Source: Isochrysis galbana (Eukaryota; Haptophyta; Isochrysidales; Isochrysidaceae). From it: a stretch of 64,000 bases of DNA. A program made the position numbers and the translations under genes. The notes under the pieces were generated by a model that saw only the letters and a program-made list of their open reading frames with translations, searched no databases and was not told the DNA's origin. The stretch spans positions 10,551,072 to 10,615,071 of the forward strand of contig CM030931.1 of the NCBI GenBank assembly GCA_018136815.1, in the 5' to 3' direction. Shown piece by piece: positions 25,795 through 37,429 of the stretch (within the stretch, counting starts at the first letter, position 1; each line of letters starts with the position of its first letter).

Positions 25795-26604
25795 GGCAAA
25801 TGGGGAAGTGCTTTGTGTGGAGTTCGTTGTGTTGTTGCGGGCTCGCCGTGCATGCTTAGGCGTCGCGGGCGGTTGACTCTGCCCATATCCCGGATATTTT
25901 CTTTTATGTATGCATCCGAACGAGGACAAGGACAAGAGAATGACACTGCAATAGGGCGGTCAAATACGGCTTTTTAAGTACTAATAATGGGGGGGGTCGA
26001 CATTTTTGACCGTGAGCGGAAAGCCCTGACTAAAGCGGCTCGGAGGGTCTCCGCGCCTTTTCAGAATCCTCGTCCGACAAGACGGTGCGAAGTCCCGTCG
26101 GACCCCCCCCCCCCCCCCCCCCGCCTTGCACACGCTCTGGCGGCTCACACGAGCCGAACTGGACGTCGCTCCCACTCCCACTCCCACCGAGAAATGTGTT
26201 TCTTTCACTTAAAAGGTGCCTAGACATCTAAAAAAAAACTTCTTAATATTCTCGCCGCTCGCGCGACTCTGCACTCTAACACATGCAGCCTCGCCCGCCG
26301 CTCTCATCCCCCCTCCACCTGCCTTGCGGCCCGTCCCTCGTGCGCTACCTAGGGGCTGGGTGTATGGGGTTTCCTGCAGCAGACGGTGTGCACCGATCCC
26401 CGATAGGTTTTTTCCACTCCTTCCTCCTGTACCATCGGGCTATCGGTTTCTGTATTGTTTCTTTTTTTTTTTGACCTATGAGATGGGCGGCGTGTTTCCG
26501 TGCTTTCGGGGGTTGAGGCAGGGCGGGTGAGTGAAGCGTCGTGACGGCTTATGCGCGGTTAAGCTAGCTTTTCCGTTAGTTGGAGTGCATTGGCTATTGC
26601 GGCC
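25795..26604. other. NDUFA13 3' flank and solo LTR-like repeat
   Basis: A C-run lies at about 26103-26121. At 26222-26290 CTTCTTAATATTCTCGCCGC and its flank match, inverted, the direct repeats of the 10.5-12.0 kb element. Nothing else is recognised. Confidence 0.4.
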
Positions 26605-26612
26605 AGGTTGCT

Positions 26613-26890
26613 CAACTAAGTTTATACTTGGTTGCCATGGAGCGCGCCGGCGCTCCCCTCCTCTCCTTCGGGCCCCCCGCCGCGGGCGCCCAACCAGTGC
26701 CCATGGAGCAGTCGCAGGTCGCAGGCGAAGCGACCGCGTCCCCCGGAAGAGGCCGAGCAGGTGAGCGCGACTCCCATCGCGCCACACGGCCCGTGGCCCC
26801 GGCCACACCACCCACAGCAGCCATGCTGGCCCCCCCCATGGGGGGCAGCAGACTGCAGACCACACCAGACACCCACCCCTGTTTGGGTTA
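26613..26890 (+). mobile_element. Hairpin-MERA copy
   Basis: The stem CAACTAAGT/ACTTGGTTG (26613-26634) is followed 2 bp later by ATGGAGCGCGCC (26637). The next 240 bp parallel the minus-strand copy at 2.46-2.70 kb, including GAGCAG before a GTGAGC donor-like site and the later ATGCTGGCCCCC phrase. Confidence 0.55.
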
Positions 26891-27087
26891 GTTCGTGTGT
26901 GACTGCGTGACGTGGAGTCCTTTAGGAGTCCCTGTGTTGTAGTCTCTCGTGTCTACCTTGGACCTAAGAAGCTCTCATTCTCATTCTCTCTCTTCCTCTA
27001 GCTCGCTAGCTAGCCTCAGCCTTACCCTCCAACGCCGCGCGTTGCGAGCCTCCGAACCTCCGTCTCTCCCTTCGTCCCTAGCACTCG

Positions 27088-27392
27088 ATGGTAGACACAG
27101 TCAGACCCGACTTCTACTATGACCTCTCAGACATATTCCCGCAAGCAACAACCAACGACTCTTTCACGGCCGCGTCAGCTGCCGGCTCGATCGAACGGCC
27201 CTCTGCCTACGAGCCAGTAGTCATCGCGTGTTCGACATGGCTGTCTACTTCTACAAGATCGGCAAGGAGCGCACGCGTCTGGAATGCGAAGCCGGAGTCG
27301 AGACGGACGAACGGCATGAGGAAACGCAGCAGGGTGAAACATCGGAGGGAGCGTGTTCCAGCGACAGCGACAACAACGCGCCCAGCCTCTGA
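27088..27392 (+). CDS. Unrecognised coding-like segment
   Basis: Downstream of a CT-rich leader (about 26960-27060), ATG at 27088 opens MVDTVRPDFYYDLSDIFPQ with normal-looking codon use. A second frame carries FDMAVYFYKIGKERTRLE and an acidic tail ending at 27392. The two stretches are in different phases, so an intron, a frameshift or an unrelated overlap would be needed. No family is recognised; it may be a decayed gene or part of a mobile element. Confidence 0.25.
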
Positions 27393-28020
27393 AAGGGCCC
27401 CCCCGCTTGAGTTTGAGTGCACTTCATACGTTCAGAACACGTTCAGCGCGGGGCTGTTCTGTTGCTGCTGCACTTCCGTTGCTGCGCTTCCCATGTCCGC
27501 ATGAGTGAATGAATCAGCTTGAGGATCTTGTTTTGACTAGAACGGGTGTGTGCGCGCGGGCTTCGATGTGCGCGCGCGGGCTCCGCAGCTGTATGTGGCG
27601 TCGATGCCGCAGTTGGAGTGAAGGTGTGTGCGTGCAGTGCAGGTGCCTGCTTATTTTTCCCGATAACATGGGTGGTGTGCCCCACCACTTGATCAATTTT
27701 GGCTCTCAACTTGCAATCCCACGCGAGCACGATCAACAGCCACCTTGGGGGGCTACTGGCCGCCCAGCGTGCCCCGTTCACCGTGTCTTCACCGTCACCT
27801 GCAGTTCCTGCACTCTCACCTTCACCTGCACCTTCATTGAAGAAAAATTTCGGACCAGCACCTTCCCAGTTGGAAACTTTTTTATTCATTTGTCCTCCGC
27901 CGTATCTGGGAGCTGGGCAGCCTCCAGATACAGCAGATACGGCAGTATCTGGCCATCGGGCCCGTTCCCCAGATACGGTATCCCGTATCTAGGATTGTTG
28001 TCGGTCAAGAAATACAATTA
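27393..28020. repeat. GATACGG-motif tract and unassigned sequence
   Basis: At 27898-27995 the units CAGATACGG and CCGTATCTG alternate in both orientations. The rest shows no gene. Confidence 0.35.
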
Positions 28021-28024
28021 GAGA

Positions 28025-28332
28025 ATGTAGCACACCGCACTCACTCACTTCACCCAACTCACTCAATCACAGCAAGTGTTTTGGCTTCGCTAGGATGTCC
28101 GTAGCAACAGCCCGTGAGTCGCTTAGTTCGGCGAGGTTGACTAGACGCTTACCTTGATCATTGTTGTCTGTCAATAAGGAATAAGGACAATTAAAGAAAG
28201 CAGCACACCGCACACCACACTCGATCACTTCACCCAACTCACTCAATCATAGCAGGTGTTTTGGCTTCGCTAGGATGTCCGCGGTAGCAGCCCGTGAGTC
28301 GATTAGTTCGGCGAGGTTGTCCAGACGGCAAT
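28025..28332. repeat. Tandem duplication, two units of about 130 bp
   Basis: The segments about 28025-28155 and 28200-28332 are roughly 90% alike. Both run from a GCACACCGCAC start through CAATCA(C/T)AGCA(A/G)GTGTTTT to GGCGAGGTTG and a CAGACG/TAGACG end. The spacer (about 45 bp) also shows partial similarity at its border. Confidence 0.7.
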
Positions 28333-28682
28333 GGTCTAGGTTGGTTTAAGGGCAACGGCAGCATAAGATATCCGTGACGCACGTGTCCAAACAATTGTAG
28401 TATGCATATGGTTGGCCAAGGCGGAGGCGCCAACGGTGGTGCAACGCCCGTTGCTGCGAGCAAGTTGCTACCGTGGCATCCGTTCAGTTCGAGGCGCTCA
28501 ATCAACATGGGCGTGCGCACTTCATCGTCCGCTCTGGCAAGAACCAAAATGCGGAAAGAGGTGCTTTGCCGCTCGAAAGAATAGGCTTGAGCATATAGCT
28601 CGCTTCGTCTAGGACTTTGCGCTCCCACAAGATGGAGGCAAACATTGCGAGGATGAAGCGCATCAATCAGATCACGCCACAT
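28239..28682 (-). CDS. Hypothetical ORF, weak
   Basis: A 147-residue frame. The first 80 residues (SPRRSELYAQAYSFERQSTS, then FRILVLARADDEVR) look protein-like, while the C-terminal third runs into the tandem repeat. No family was recognised, and it may be an exon of a larger decayed gene or a chance frame downstream of the membrane protein gene. Confidence 0.2.
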   Translation of the reverse strand: MWRDLIDALHPRNVCLHLVGAQSPRRSELYAQAYSFERQSTSFRILVLARADDEVRTPMLIERLELNGCHGSNLLAATGVAPPLAPPPWPTICILQLFGHVRHGYLMLPLPLNQPRPLPSGQPRRTNRLTGCYRGHPSEAKTPAMIE

Positions 28683-28849
28683 GTAACGCTACATGTAAAA
28701 ATCATCCGAGCACGCCCGCCCCTCCTCGCACTGGGCGGCACTTGTACTTGCTTGCACATGTAGCTCCTGATGCGTGGGCTACCAAATCAAGGGAGGCCTC
28801 GACCAATTTCAACCCACAGGGCGCGGGGGCTCCTGATAGCGATAGCTGC

Positions 28850-31800
28850 TCACAAGGTATGACGGCTGACTGTGCCCTCCCCAGAAATGTTAGACATGGT
28901 AGCTACGGACCCCGTCGCCGGGGCAAGCGCACTAGAAGATACGTTCGTGGGGAGTGTCAAACAAGATCTTTCGTCTACGGCCGATGCCGAGAGCGATCTA
29001 GAAGTTTCACATCTGATATCTTCAAGTGTCGGCGAGCGATTGAGCCTGCGACGCACATTTGGCAGTCCGGGTAGATCGCCTATCTTGGCTGCAAGGTTGT
29101 GGATTTTCGTTGCTCCTCGCGTCATGCCGTCGCGTATAACGGCGTTAGACTCGCGGAACATGTCACGATGATCACCGAGCCCCGCCAGCTCTCGTTCCAC
29201 TTGGTCTAGCTTGCTCTTGAGCATGTCGCGCATCGCACGGACCTACATTGGCATTCACGGGAGGGAAATTGGGGCCTCCAGGCCGTGTGCCACGTCTATG
29301 TTAGCCTGCACCTCAGCGTACAAGCGAAGACCACACAGCGCAGTCGGATCGCACAATGTCCTTCAAAACGTTGCGGCCTAACGTCGTGGAAATCTTACCT
29401 GGTCGATCGAGGGTACACCGACACGCATCCTCTCAATGATAGAACTCTCTTCGCCACGGGCTGAAGTGGCGCCCACCGCCTCATCTAACGCAGGGCTTTG
29501 CGTGATCTGCAGATATGACTTCAATAACCGTCGATCGAGGCGGGCGTTGGAGCAATACATATCCAGCAATGCACGTGTGAGAGGCGGCAGATACATCGGC
29601 GCGTGCTCATTAAGGATCGGTGGGCAATGTGCGCCAGACATCTCCTCGGACGACAGATTCCCTTCTTCGGGTGCCGGTTTGGAAGACGAGTAGACACGAG
29701 AGCGGTGAGCGGTCGTCTTGCCCGGCCTAGGTGTTTTGCTTGCCGCTCGAGACGAGGGCGAGACTGGGCCCGTTTTTCGGGTACCGGGACGCCAAATACG
29801 CGCTTGGGCATGCGCATGCGGCGGAGCATGTGCGATGCGCACATCTCGCTGGAGCAAAAAGCGATACACCTGCAAGAAGAAGTTCGCAGTGGACGAACGC
29901 GGCTTGTCGGCTGCTGGTGTGACAGAACGGTCTCGACGGCGCTTGAAGCCCTCGGTTGAAAGGAAGACATGGAGAATGGTCAGAAGCGAGAAGACACAGC
30001 AACCAAAGATGAGTACAATATGCGCGCCTGAGAGCGAGAGCGAGCAACCAGATACCTCCACGCATAGCGCACCATCCTGAGGTTCAGAGAGAGTGCACGA
30101 GTCGAGACGATTTGCACTTTGTGTGCCGGTTGGGAGTGGGGCGGTGGGGTGGGGTGGGGGTCGGGACTCCCGCAGCCCCATACCTCGGTCTGATTGGAGA
30201 CGAGACATTCCAGCGAATGGATAGTTGCCGATTCGATGCTGAAGGGGGCGTTCTCCTCCCAATCGTATTGACTCTCGATGAGGCTTTTGATCGAGGTAGA
30301 GCCCAAAGCGTCAACATTGGAGCAAGTCTCGGAGCCGTTGACCGAGAAAGGGTTCCCGGTGCTCACGTCACCGAAAATCTTATCGCACATGGAGTGGGCG
30401 TTCTTCGATCCGGCACAGATGTCGTTGAAAAAAATAACCGACATCACGAGGTGCAGTATGATGGCAGTAGGAAAGATGTAATTCAGCACGACTTCCATGA
30501 GGCCATCGTGTGTCACAGGCGGCGGCGTCAGGCGACGCAAGAAAGTATATCTATCGACCCAATGGGCCGACCAGAGAAAAAAGAAGACTAGAAGATATAG
30601 AATGGGAATCGCAAATGAGAACATGAGGCCGACGACGACGATTTTGTTCATGAGCTGCACGCGGAAACCGAGCGTCACATCGGCATCAATTGCGTACAGC
30701 TCATTCATCTTGGCCTACAATAGACAGTGGATTCCGACATGTAGATAACATCGCATGCTCGAAAGGACACCGAGGCAAACGGGCGGCATGACAGTGGCAC
30801 ACCTGCGTCTTTGCCCGTCGCGCAAACACATACCGGTGGACAAGATCTGGAACCGGGCGGAACAGGTCTACACCGAGGTTGATGACTGCAGCATCACCAG
30901 CCAACGCGACTATGACAACCTGAAGGTGTCCGTAGGACGATTTGATAGTGAGGCAAGAGTATAGTTGATTGGCGCATCTGAGAGCGTGGGGCCTTTGCAC
31001 GGGCGGAGGGTTCACCTGAGCACCAGAGACATACCAGCCGGCTCCGAATCGTCCCTCGTGGAGGGAAAGCTGGTACTGATTGGCGTTGACTTCAATGTAA
31101 AGGTATAGCACAGCTTGCATCACGATAGAGAGCACCTGTGAAGATTAGATACGGGTGGGGAAAAATTGTGGGGTAGGTAGTGCCAATCCGGGCACACAGC
31201 ACATCCATCTCGATGGGGTTCGTGTCGAGATCTGCAACTCTCCTGAAAGACTGTCATCTTGATCATCATCTCCTTCTCCTTGTCGCCGTGAGAGTGCTGA
31301 CGCTCGTAGACCTTAGCGAGAGAAAGGACGGCAAGGAAGAAGAAGAGGTGCCCCGCCACGTTGACGAGCAAAGAGCCGGCCATCTGGGGGCGGGGCGGGG
31401 GGGGGGGGGGGGGGCAGTCGAGGGCAATGCGACATGCTATGGTGAATCCCTCGAGACCGGCACGTGCCACATGTTGGCGTGGAGGTTTGCGACCGTGAAT
31501 GCTAGTGCCACTAAGCCGCAGTCTTGCACATCCTTCCGTACCTGTCCCAAGTATTGGATTGTCGACGAGATGGACACAGTCGGATTGACGCCGGGAGCGA
31601 TGTAAAAGTTCGACGAGAAGATACCAAAGATCCCCGCCGCAGCGATCACACACATCGTAAGTGTCGACGCCGTCTGCCGCACTGCTTGTTCATATTTAGA
31701 GTACTGTAAATTCTCCCATAGAACGTCGGATGGCTCAGGAGCCCGCTTGACGTGCACGGGCTCACCCTGCGGTGTGGAGTGAGGTCAGGTCGCGTGAAGC

Positions 31801-33512
31801 GCATAGACTTGCGTCCGCGCGCGCTTGTCGCTCCTTGCATGGCAACTACTTGAATGTCGGGTGGCGTGAACCGAACGGGGCATTTCGTACCAAAATGGAC
31901 TCAAAGCGTAGCTCGTCGGTCCCTCCTTTGGAAAGCTTCCGGAGGACTTCCCTGGCAACTGACGCCTTGTTAAAGGTGACGAATGCATGGCCCGTGTGCC
32001 GGTACCTGCCGCGCATCAAGGAGCGCATGTAGCCTCTGTGCTTGTCGAGTGTGTCCAAAGACTGGAGCGCGGCCGTGCGTGCCCGTCCGATCTGAGGGCG
32101 GAAAAGGACAAACGTTTTATGGTGAGTGCACGCCATGCATAGTATTATGTGAAGCATGGAGGATGCGAGAAGAGAAGGCTACCATCACAACATGCGGATA
32201 CTCTGGTTGAAAGGCCCAGCCTCACCGCTTTGGCCGGAGCGTGCTTCGACATCAGGTTGAGGAGGTGCAAGGACGCCTCAGTATGACGATCACGCAAGTA
32301 AGTGGTGCGTTTCATCTCGAGGATAAGCTCACGGTTGTTGAGCGCGAGCGAGACGTGGACGACCTGAGTGAAGTGGTGCACGGCGTCAGTCCAATTCGGA
32401 ACCAATTCAAATAGTTCAAGACGCCACGTACAGCACGGGGCGAGTGTCGTTACCTCGCCAAATCTCTCGAAAAGTTTTCGGACGTCGTCCGTCTTCCATG
32501 TTTCCGGCAGGGAAGATACCATCACCGTGAAATCGGCCGCGGTGAGCGTGCTTAGTGACTTCGAATTTCGGATGCGCGAGCGAATTTCAGACATGCGGCC
32601 GCGCAGCCAATAGAGGTACGAGACCAAGATAGCTCCGGTCACCACCTCGACGACGCTATACGAGTGGCCACCTTCATACACACAGTAAGGAATCACGACA
32701 GTGGGGTCGAGAAGCGTGGGTAACAAGTGGGGGCTCGCACCCGCCACACAGAAAAACTCCGCGCAGCTTGCAATGAGCGCCAAGGGGCCGCACACTTGCA
32801 CTGACCCTTGCACCGAGCGCCCGAGTGCGTGCTCAGCGCATCAGTGACGGCAAATGTGTGGGAGGAAGGTTGAGTGGATGCACACCTTTTGCGAGCACTC
32901 CGGTTGTCTCCGTGTTCCCGATGGTGTGCATCACAGCGACTGGGTTCACACCAGCTGCAGCACTATTAAGCTTCAGGAAGGAGAGGTTGCCTCCCTCCAT
33001 GTTGATCACGAGATTAGAGAGGTTGAGGAAGAAAAGACAGAAGAAGAGGCGCGACGTATAGTATACGAAGTGCATGTACTGAGATATATCGGTTCCAAAG
33101 CGATCGAAGGTCTCTAGAGGTGTGTATAGTGGATAAAGCTCGCCCGGAGCTTCGTCACCCTCCTGCTGCCTCGCAAGGCGCATCGAGGCGTACTTGCGGG
33201 CCTCATCAATAGAAGGCTGTGGCGGCGTCATGACATGCATGCCATTGATAGTTGTGAATGTTGGCGCGTCGATTTGCTCTGGCTGTGGCTTGCGCCACCA
33301 ACGGAGATGGTGATCGCAGCAGCCCCGCGGCTGAGAGGAATGACGATGGCACCAGCCACGGCAAAACCATCCGCATGCCCCCCTGCGCTCATCTCCGACC
33401 TCGTCGATGGGCTTCTTCCCGGACTCAATGTCGACGTCGCCAGCTTCGGGGAAGAGATCCTTGGCCGTGAGATCGATGTCTTCGGTCCGAGGCGAGTTGC
33501 TGCTATCATGTA
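28850..33512 (-). CDS. OSCA/TMEM63 (CSC1)-like multi-pass membrane protein with RRM-like loop
   Basis: Eleven exons in one frame: 32886-~33512, 32454-32806, 32226-32363, 31891-32091, 31542-31766, 31243-31383, 31016-31135, 30803-30919, 30184-30714, 29399-30076, 28850-29242; about 1,170 residues. N-terminal helices (LFFCLFFLNLSNLVI; VVTGAILVSYLYWL) precede an RRM-like cytosolic loop (DFTVMVSSLPETW to HAFVTFNKASVAREVL and RFESIL). Then follow PSDVLWENL and a run of helices including VVVGLMFSFAIPILYLLVFF and VVLNYIFPTAIILHLVMSV, as in calcium-permeable mechano/osmosensitive channels of this superfamily. A basic Ser-rich tail with a short coiled segment ends the protein. The first exon has no ATG at its beginning, so a 5' exon is missing, perhaps in the IQ region at 34-35.7 kb. 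The junction after MTVFQ has no GT or GC donor and is unresolved. Confidence 0.72.
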
Positions 33513-33989
33513 ATCTATTTCAACAAGAGACGAGGCGTTCACGCAGTGCGCCTTAAAGAAGGCTGAGCCGGATGGCAATCAAATAAGCTGTCGAGGTGCA
33601 CCGTGTTGCACTCACATCGAACTCTCAGGCCGCCAATCGTAGTCCAAACAGGTTCGCCCCACCTCCCTGTTGGGGTTTGCACTATGCTCTCACCTGCTCA
33701 ACCCTGTCCTTCGCGGAGGAGTACCCGTTCGCCTTATGGACGGCGGCGGCTGCGGCGCGTGTGAAGGGTGCTTTTCCGTGCTGTGGTCTTGCACGCCACA
33801 ATGATGCCGGTCGTCCAAGGCTGACCCAGATTTCACCACCAGCGGGGTCTGCGACTCTGCGGCTGCCAGAGGAAGGTAAAGTGGGTCCGGGGCGTGTGAG
33901 TCGATTCGATGTCTGGCTCGGTCCGCGTGCAGCCCCGAAAGTTCGTGGATAGGGCATGATCGTGCGGGTTCGGAGGCGCAACGACGAGC

Positions 33990-35671
33990 AAAGGGAGTTC
34001 CGCGCACCTTGTCCTGACGCAAAAATTTCTTGGGTCACGATCTCCGACATAAGTGCCTTTTGCATCGACTCTTGGTTATTTGAAGTGAGGATGTGCGAGT
34101 GGCGATGCCGACGCCACGCCTCTTGGATCATTTTGGAAGAACGAAGACGAGCCAAAGCTCGCTTGCGCTCGCGCTCTGCGCGCACAATTGGTGGGGGTCA
34201 AAGAGCACACCGCAAAATGCAAGCCATGTGCGTGCTATGACGGAAGCCGTGGCGGCGCTCTGAATCTCAATGGCTCGCTGTTTCGTGGTCACCTGGAACA
34301 AGCGGTGCGACGACAGGTCGAACGTGCAACGCAGATAGCCCTTTGAGGATCGCCGCATGGGCTGAAGAGCCGGAGTAGGAGGAGACAGAAAACTCGCCTG
34401 CAGCTGGTAGGGGAGCAGAACGCTGCGAGGGGGGGCAGTGGGGTTGTGAGGGCCAGGAGGGGCGCTGGGGTTGTGAGGGGTGTGTGATCGGTGCGGAAGA
34501 CGCGAGTGCACCCCCTCGTATCCAGATTTGCGATCGAGACTCGGGTCGCCAATGGCTCGGATGAGGGGCCACCGACAAAGGAATACTGGGTGCATCTCGG
34601 CTGAAGCACGTGGCCGCGTGGTATCACCTCGATGTCATCGACATGTGGCGCACCAGGCAGAAGGAGCGTCGGGACATTCGGTGATGACGCGCGCGGAGCC
34701 ACGTGTGCGGAACCATCCCGATATCGGCGCCGCTTCCCGCTCCCACTTGCACTGAACGAGTGCGCGGAATCGGCGCCCTCGGTCCGCGTTGAGTGGCCAA
34801 CATCGCTCTCAGTGCGCCTGCCGCGGAACTCGCAAGAGACTGTGCGAGCGAGCGAGCGTGGGCTTGGCGGAGCTTCGACAGGCGAGGAGGCACACGGCGT
34901 GCTTGGGCGCGAGGAGAAGCCTGGTAGATAGCTCGAGACCATATCTAGCAGTTCTGAGCCACTTGAGAGCAACGACCAGGAAAAGGAGTTCTCCTCCATA
35001 TCGCCTCTCGAAAAGGCTCTTGTGAAGGACATTAGCCGGCGAGGCTGAGCAGGCGGTGGGCTCGCGTCTGGTGCGGGCGAGGAAGTACCGGCCTCCGCCT
35101 CAGAACCCACGTCGATCTTCGGCGGTCGTGACGACTGGCTGTCAGGGTAGGTGCCGCCATTGTTTGCATCCCAGCCTTGCTGACTGGAGCTACTTGCGCT
35201 CCTGACCACTGGAGCCTTGTGCTCGGCATAGTCACTCTCCTCCTCCAACCCAGGCAGAGGACCAGCCAATTTGAAGCTCACCCGGGCGCGTGCGCGCGCT
35301 TCAATGGCCGGGATCGGCGAAGCCGGACCACGTGGCGCCCCCGGAAGGCCAGGCAAGAGGATCCTCTCACGGCCGGCGGCATTTGCAGCCACCCTGCGTT
35401 CACGCAGCGTGAGCGAACCGCCCATTTGAGGCTCAGTCGCGTGCGTCCCGGACAGCGGCTGACTGCTGGAAGCGTGAGCGTGCGACGACGACGCAGGCTC
35501 ACGCTGAGCCGTCTCGCTAGCAGGCTGCCCTGGCTGGGATGCGACCAGCTCGCTGCTTGCGGAGTGGAGCTCCAGATTGTTGGGCTCCTCATCAGAGCTG
35601 TGCTCGCTGCCATGGTGCGCACCGTGGTGCGCACGCACAGCCAAGCGGATGGGGCGGAGCGGCATCTTCAC
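33990..35671 (-). CDS. Disordered IQ-motif protein (possibly the 5' part of the channel gene)
   Basis: Exon 1 (35671 to about 34526) encodes a Ser/Pro/Ala-rich, probably disordered region with a short hydrophobic-acidic segment (SFSWSLLSSGSELLDMVSSY). Exon 2 (34211-34292) and exon 3 (34175 downward) are joined by a 35-nt intron (34176-34210), giving IEIQSAATASVIARTWLAF and SKMIQEAWRRHRHSH. These are IQ-like, calmodulin-binding helices separated by an Arg-rich linker. Exon 3 probably ends near 34010 (FASGQ before GTGCGC). Where it goes next is unclear: a separate gene end near 33.7 kb, or splicing into the channel gene at about 33512. CT-rich DNA lies upstream of 35671. Confidence 0.5.
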
Positions 35672-35689
35672 CCCCGACGCCGAGCTCTC

Positions 35690-37100
35690 CCTCCCTCAAT
35701 TCTCTCTCTGCCTCTGCTTCCACACACACACACCCCGCCCGCCCCGCTCCCCCCTCCCCCGCTCTCTCTCTCTCTCTCCCTCTCTCTCTCTCTTCCTCTC
35801 CTCTCTCCCTCTCCCTCTCCCTCTCTCTCCCTCTCTCCCTCTCTCTCTCTCTCACTCTCCGGCGTGTGGGGATCCCAGCCTCTCTTCCCCTCCCCGCCTC
35901 CCCCCCCCCCCCCCCCCGCCCCCCTTGCTGCGGGAAGCCCGCGCTCTCTTCTCGCCCTTTTCTCGCGCGCACGGCGGTTCGAGGGCGCCCCGCCCCCCCG
36001 CGCCCCCCCGCCCGCCCCCCCGCCCCGCTTTCTTCCCCCCGGCCCCCCCCCGCCCGCCCGCCTCTCGTCCCCCCTCCCTCTTTTCTTCCCCCTTCCCTCT
36101 CTCTCCCTCTCTCTCTTTCTCTCTTCTCCCTCTCCCTCTCCCTCCCTCCCTCCCTCTCTACACATACATACAGATAGACAGACAAACAGCTATCCCACAC
36201 CCTCTCCCCATCCAACCCGCTACCCGCCCCCCCCTTCTCTCCCCCGCCTCCTCGTCTCTCTCTCTTCTCCTATTCTCTCGCTACGCTTAATTGGGTCCAC
36301 GAAGAGTTCTCTAACCCTCTTCTCACCCTTCTCTACCGGGAGGATGCCTCTGATTTCCCTTCTCTTGGCTGCTGACTTCTTCGCCTTTTCTACCCAAACA
36401 GAGCGCTTCTTTGACTCTTTGGCGGGTGGCGGCGTTCGCTCGCTCGCGGAGCTCGCGGAGCTCTCCTCTCGGACGAACTCAACCCCCCGTTCCCCCTCCC
36501 CTCCCCCCCTCTCACATCTCTCTTCTCAGACCTTTTTCTTCTCGTGGAGGGAGGAGGAGGTGTTCCGAACGCGCGGGGGGGAGGGGCTCCTCTCCTCCCC
36601 CCGCCCTCTTCTTCTCTCTCTCCTCTCTCCCCCTCTCTCCCCCTACCTGAAGTCATCTCGCTCGGTCTCTCTCTCTCTCTCTCCACACATCGGCTTCCCG
36701 TGGTGCTCCCCTCTCGGGGAGAGGCGGGGGGGCGGGGGGGGGGGGGGGGGGGCTGGGTCCCGCAGGCCGGGAGGGAGAGGGGGGGGCCACACTCAACCCG
36801 TGGGACAAGAGCGTGTGGTCTTTGTGTCTTTATACTCCACTCTATGGGCGCAGAAGGGCCTGTCTGTGGGCGGGCCCGGTCCTGTCCGTCAGCTCGGAAA
36901 CTCGGACACATTCGCTAGGACGGCATTGTCGTACAACATCGTCCCCGGCCACCAAAACAATCTTGGAGTGGTATTGCTACGAGGACGATTCCTCTCCGGA
37001 AAACCGGCTCCTTCGCCCTCGCCCCAAACTCACTCCCCCCCCCCTCATTCCTTTTTCTCTCTTCGGTATCGGGGGGCTTCTTGACAACTAGTAAGGGTTG
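35690..37100. repeat. Low-complexity CT and poly-C region
   Basis: CT tracts (35718-35860, 36095-36155, 36610-36700), C-runs (35900-35925) and a G-run (36735-36753) dominate. The long frames on both strands are compositional artefacts. Nothing coding is supported in 36300-37100. Confidence 0.6.
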
Positions 37101-37429
37101 GGCTGCATTTTTTGACCGTGGCGCGATGCCCGATAGAAAACCTCCTGAGGGGGCCACCTGCCACCACGAGAATCTTCGCCAACGAGTGGTGCGATTTTCG
37201 CCCCCCCTCCGTCACGCGCGCTACCCGTAAAGAATTTGCGGTCGCGCCCGCGGGGGGGTCGGGATCGGTTCTTTCATATCTAAGCTTGGCCCCGGCCAGG
37301 TTTTCGCGAATTTTTTTCAAAATTTGGGTTATCTCGAAAACAAAAGTTTGACCGAAACTTGGGCGCGAAGCCAAGGGGTAAAGCGCGAAATTTGGGATCA
37401 CGGGGCGGGGCGCTAGCGCGATGGGTGGC

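Noticed and set aside
35177-37084. 635-residue and similar Ser/Pro/Leu-rich frames
   Set aside because: Generated by CT and C-run low complexity; overlapping frames on both strands are equally long.
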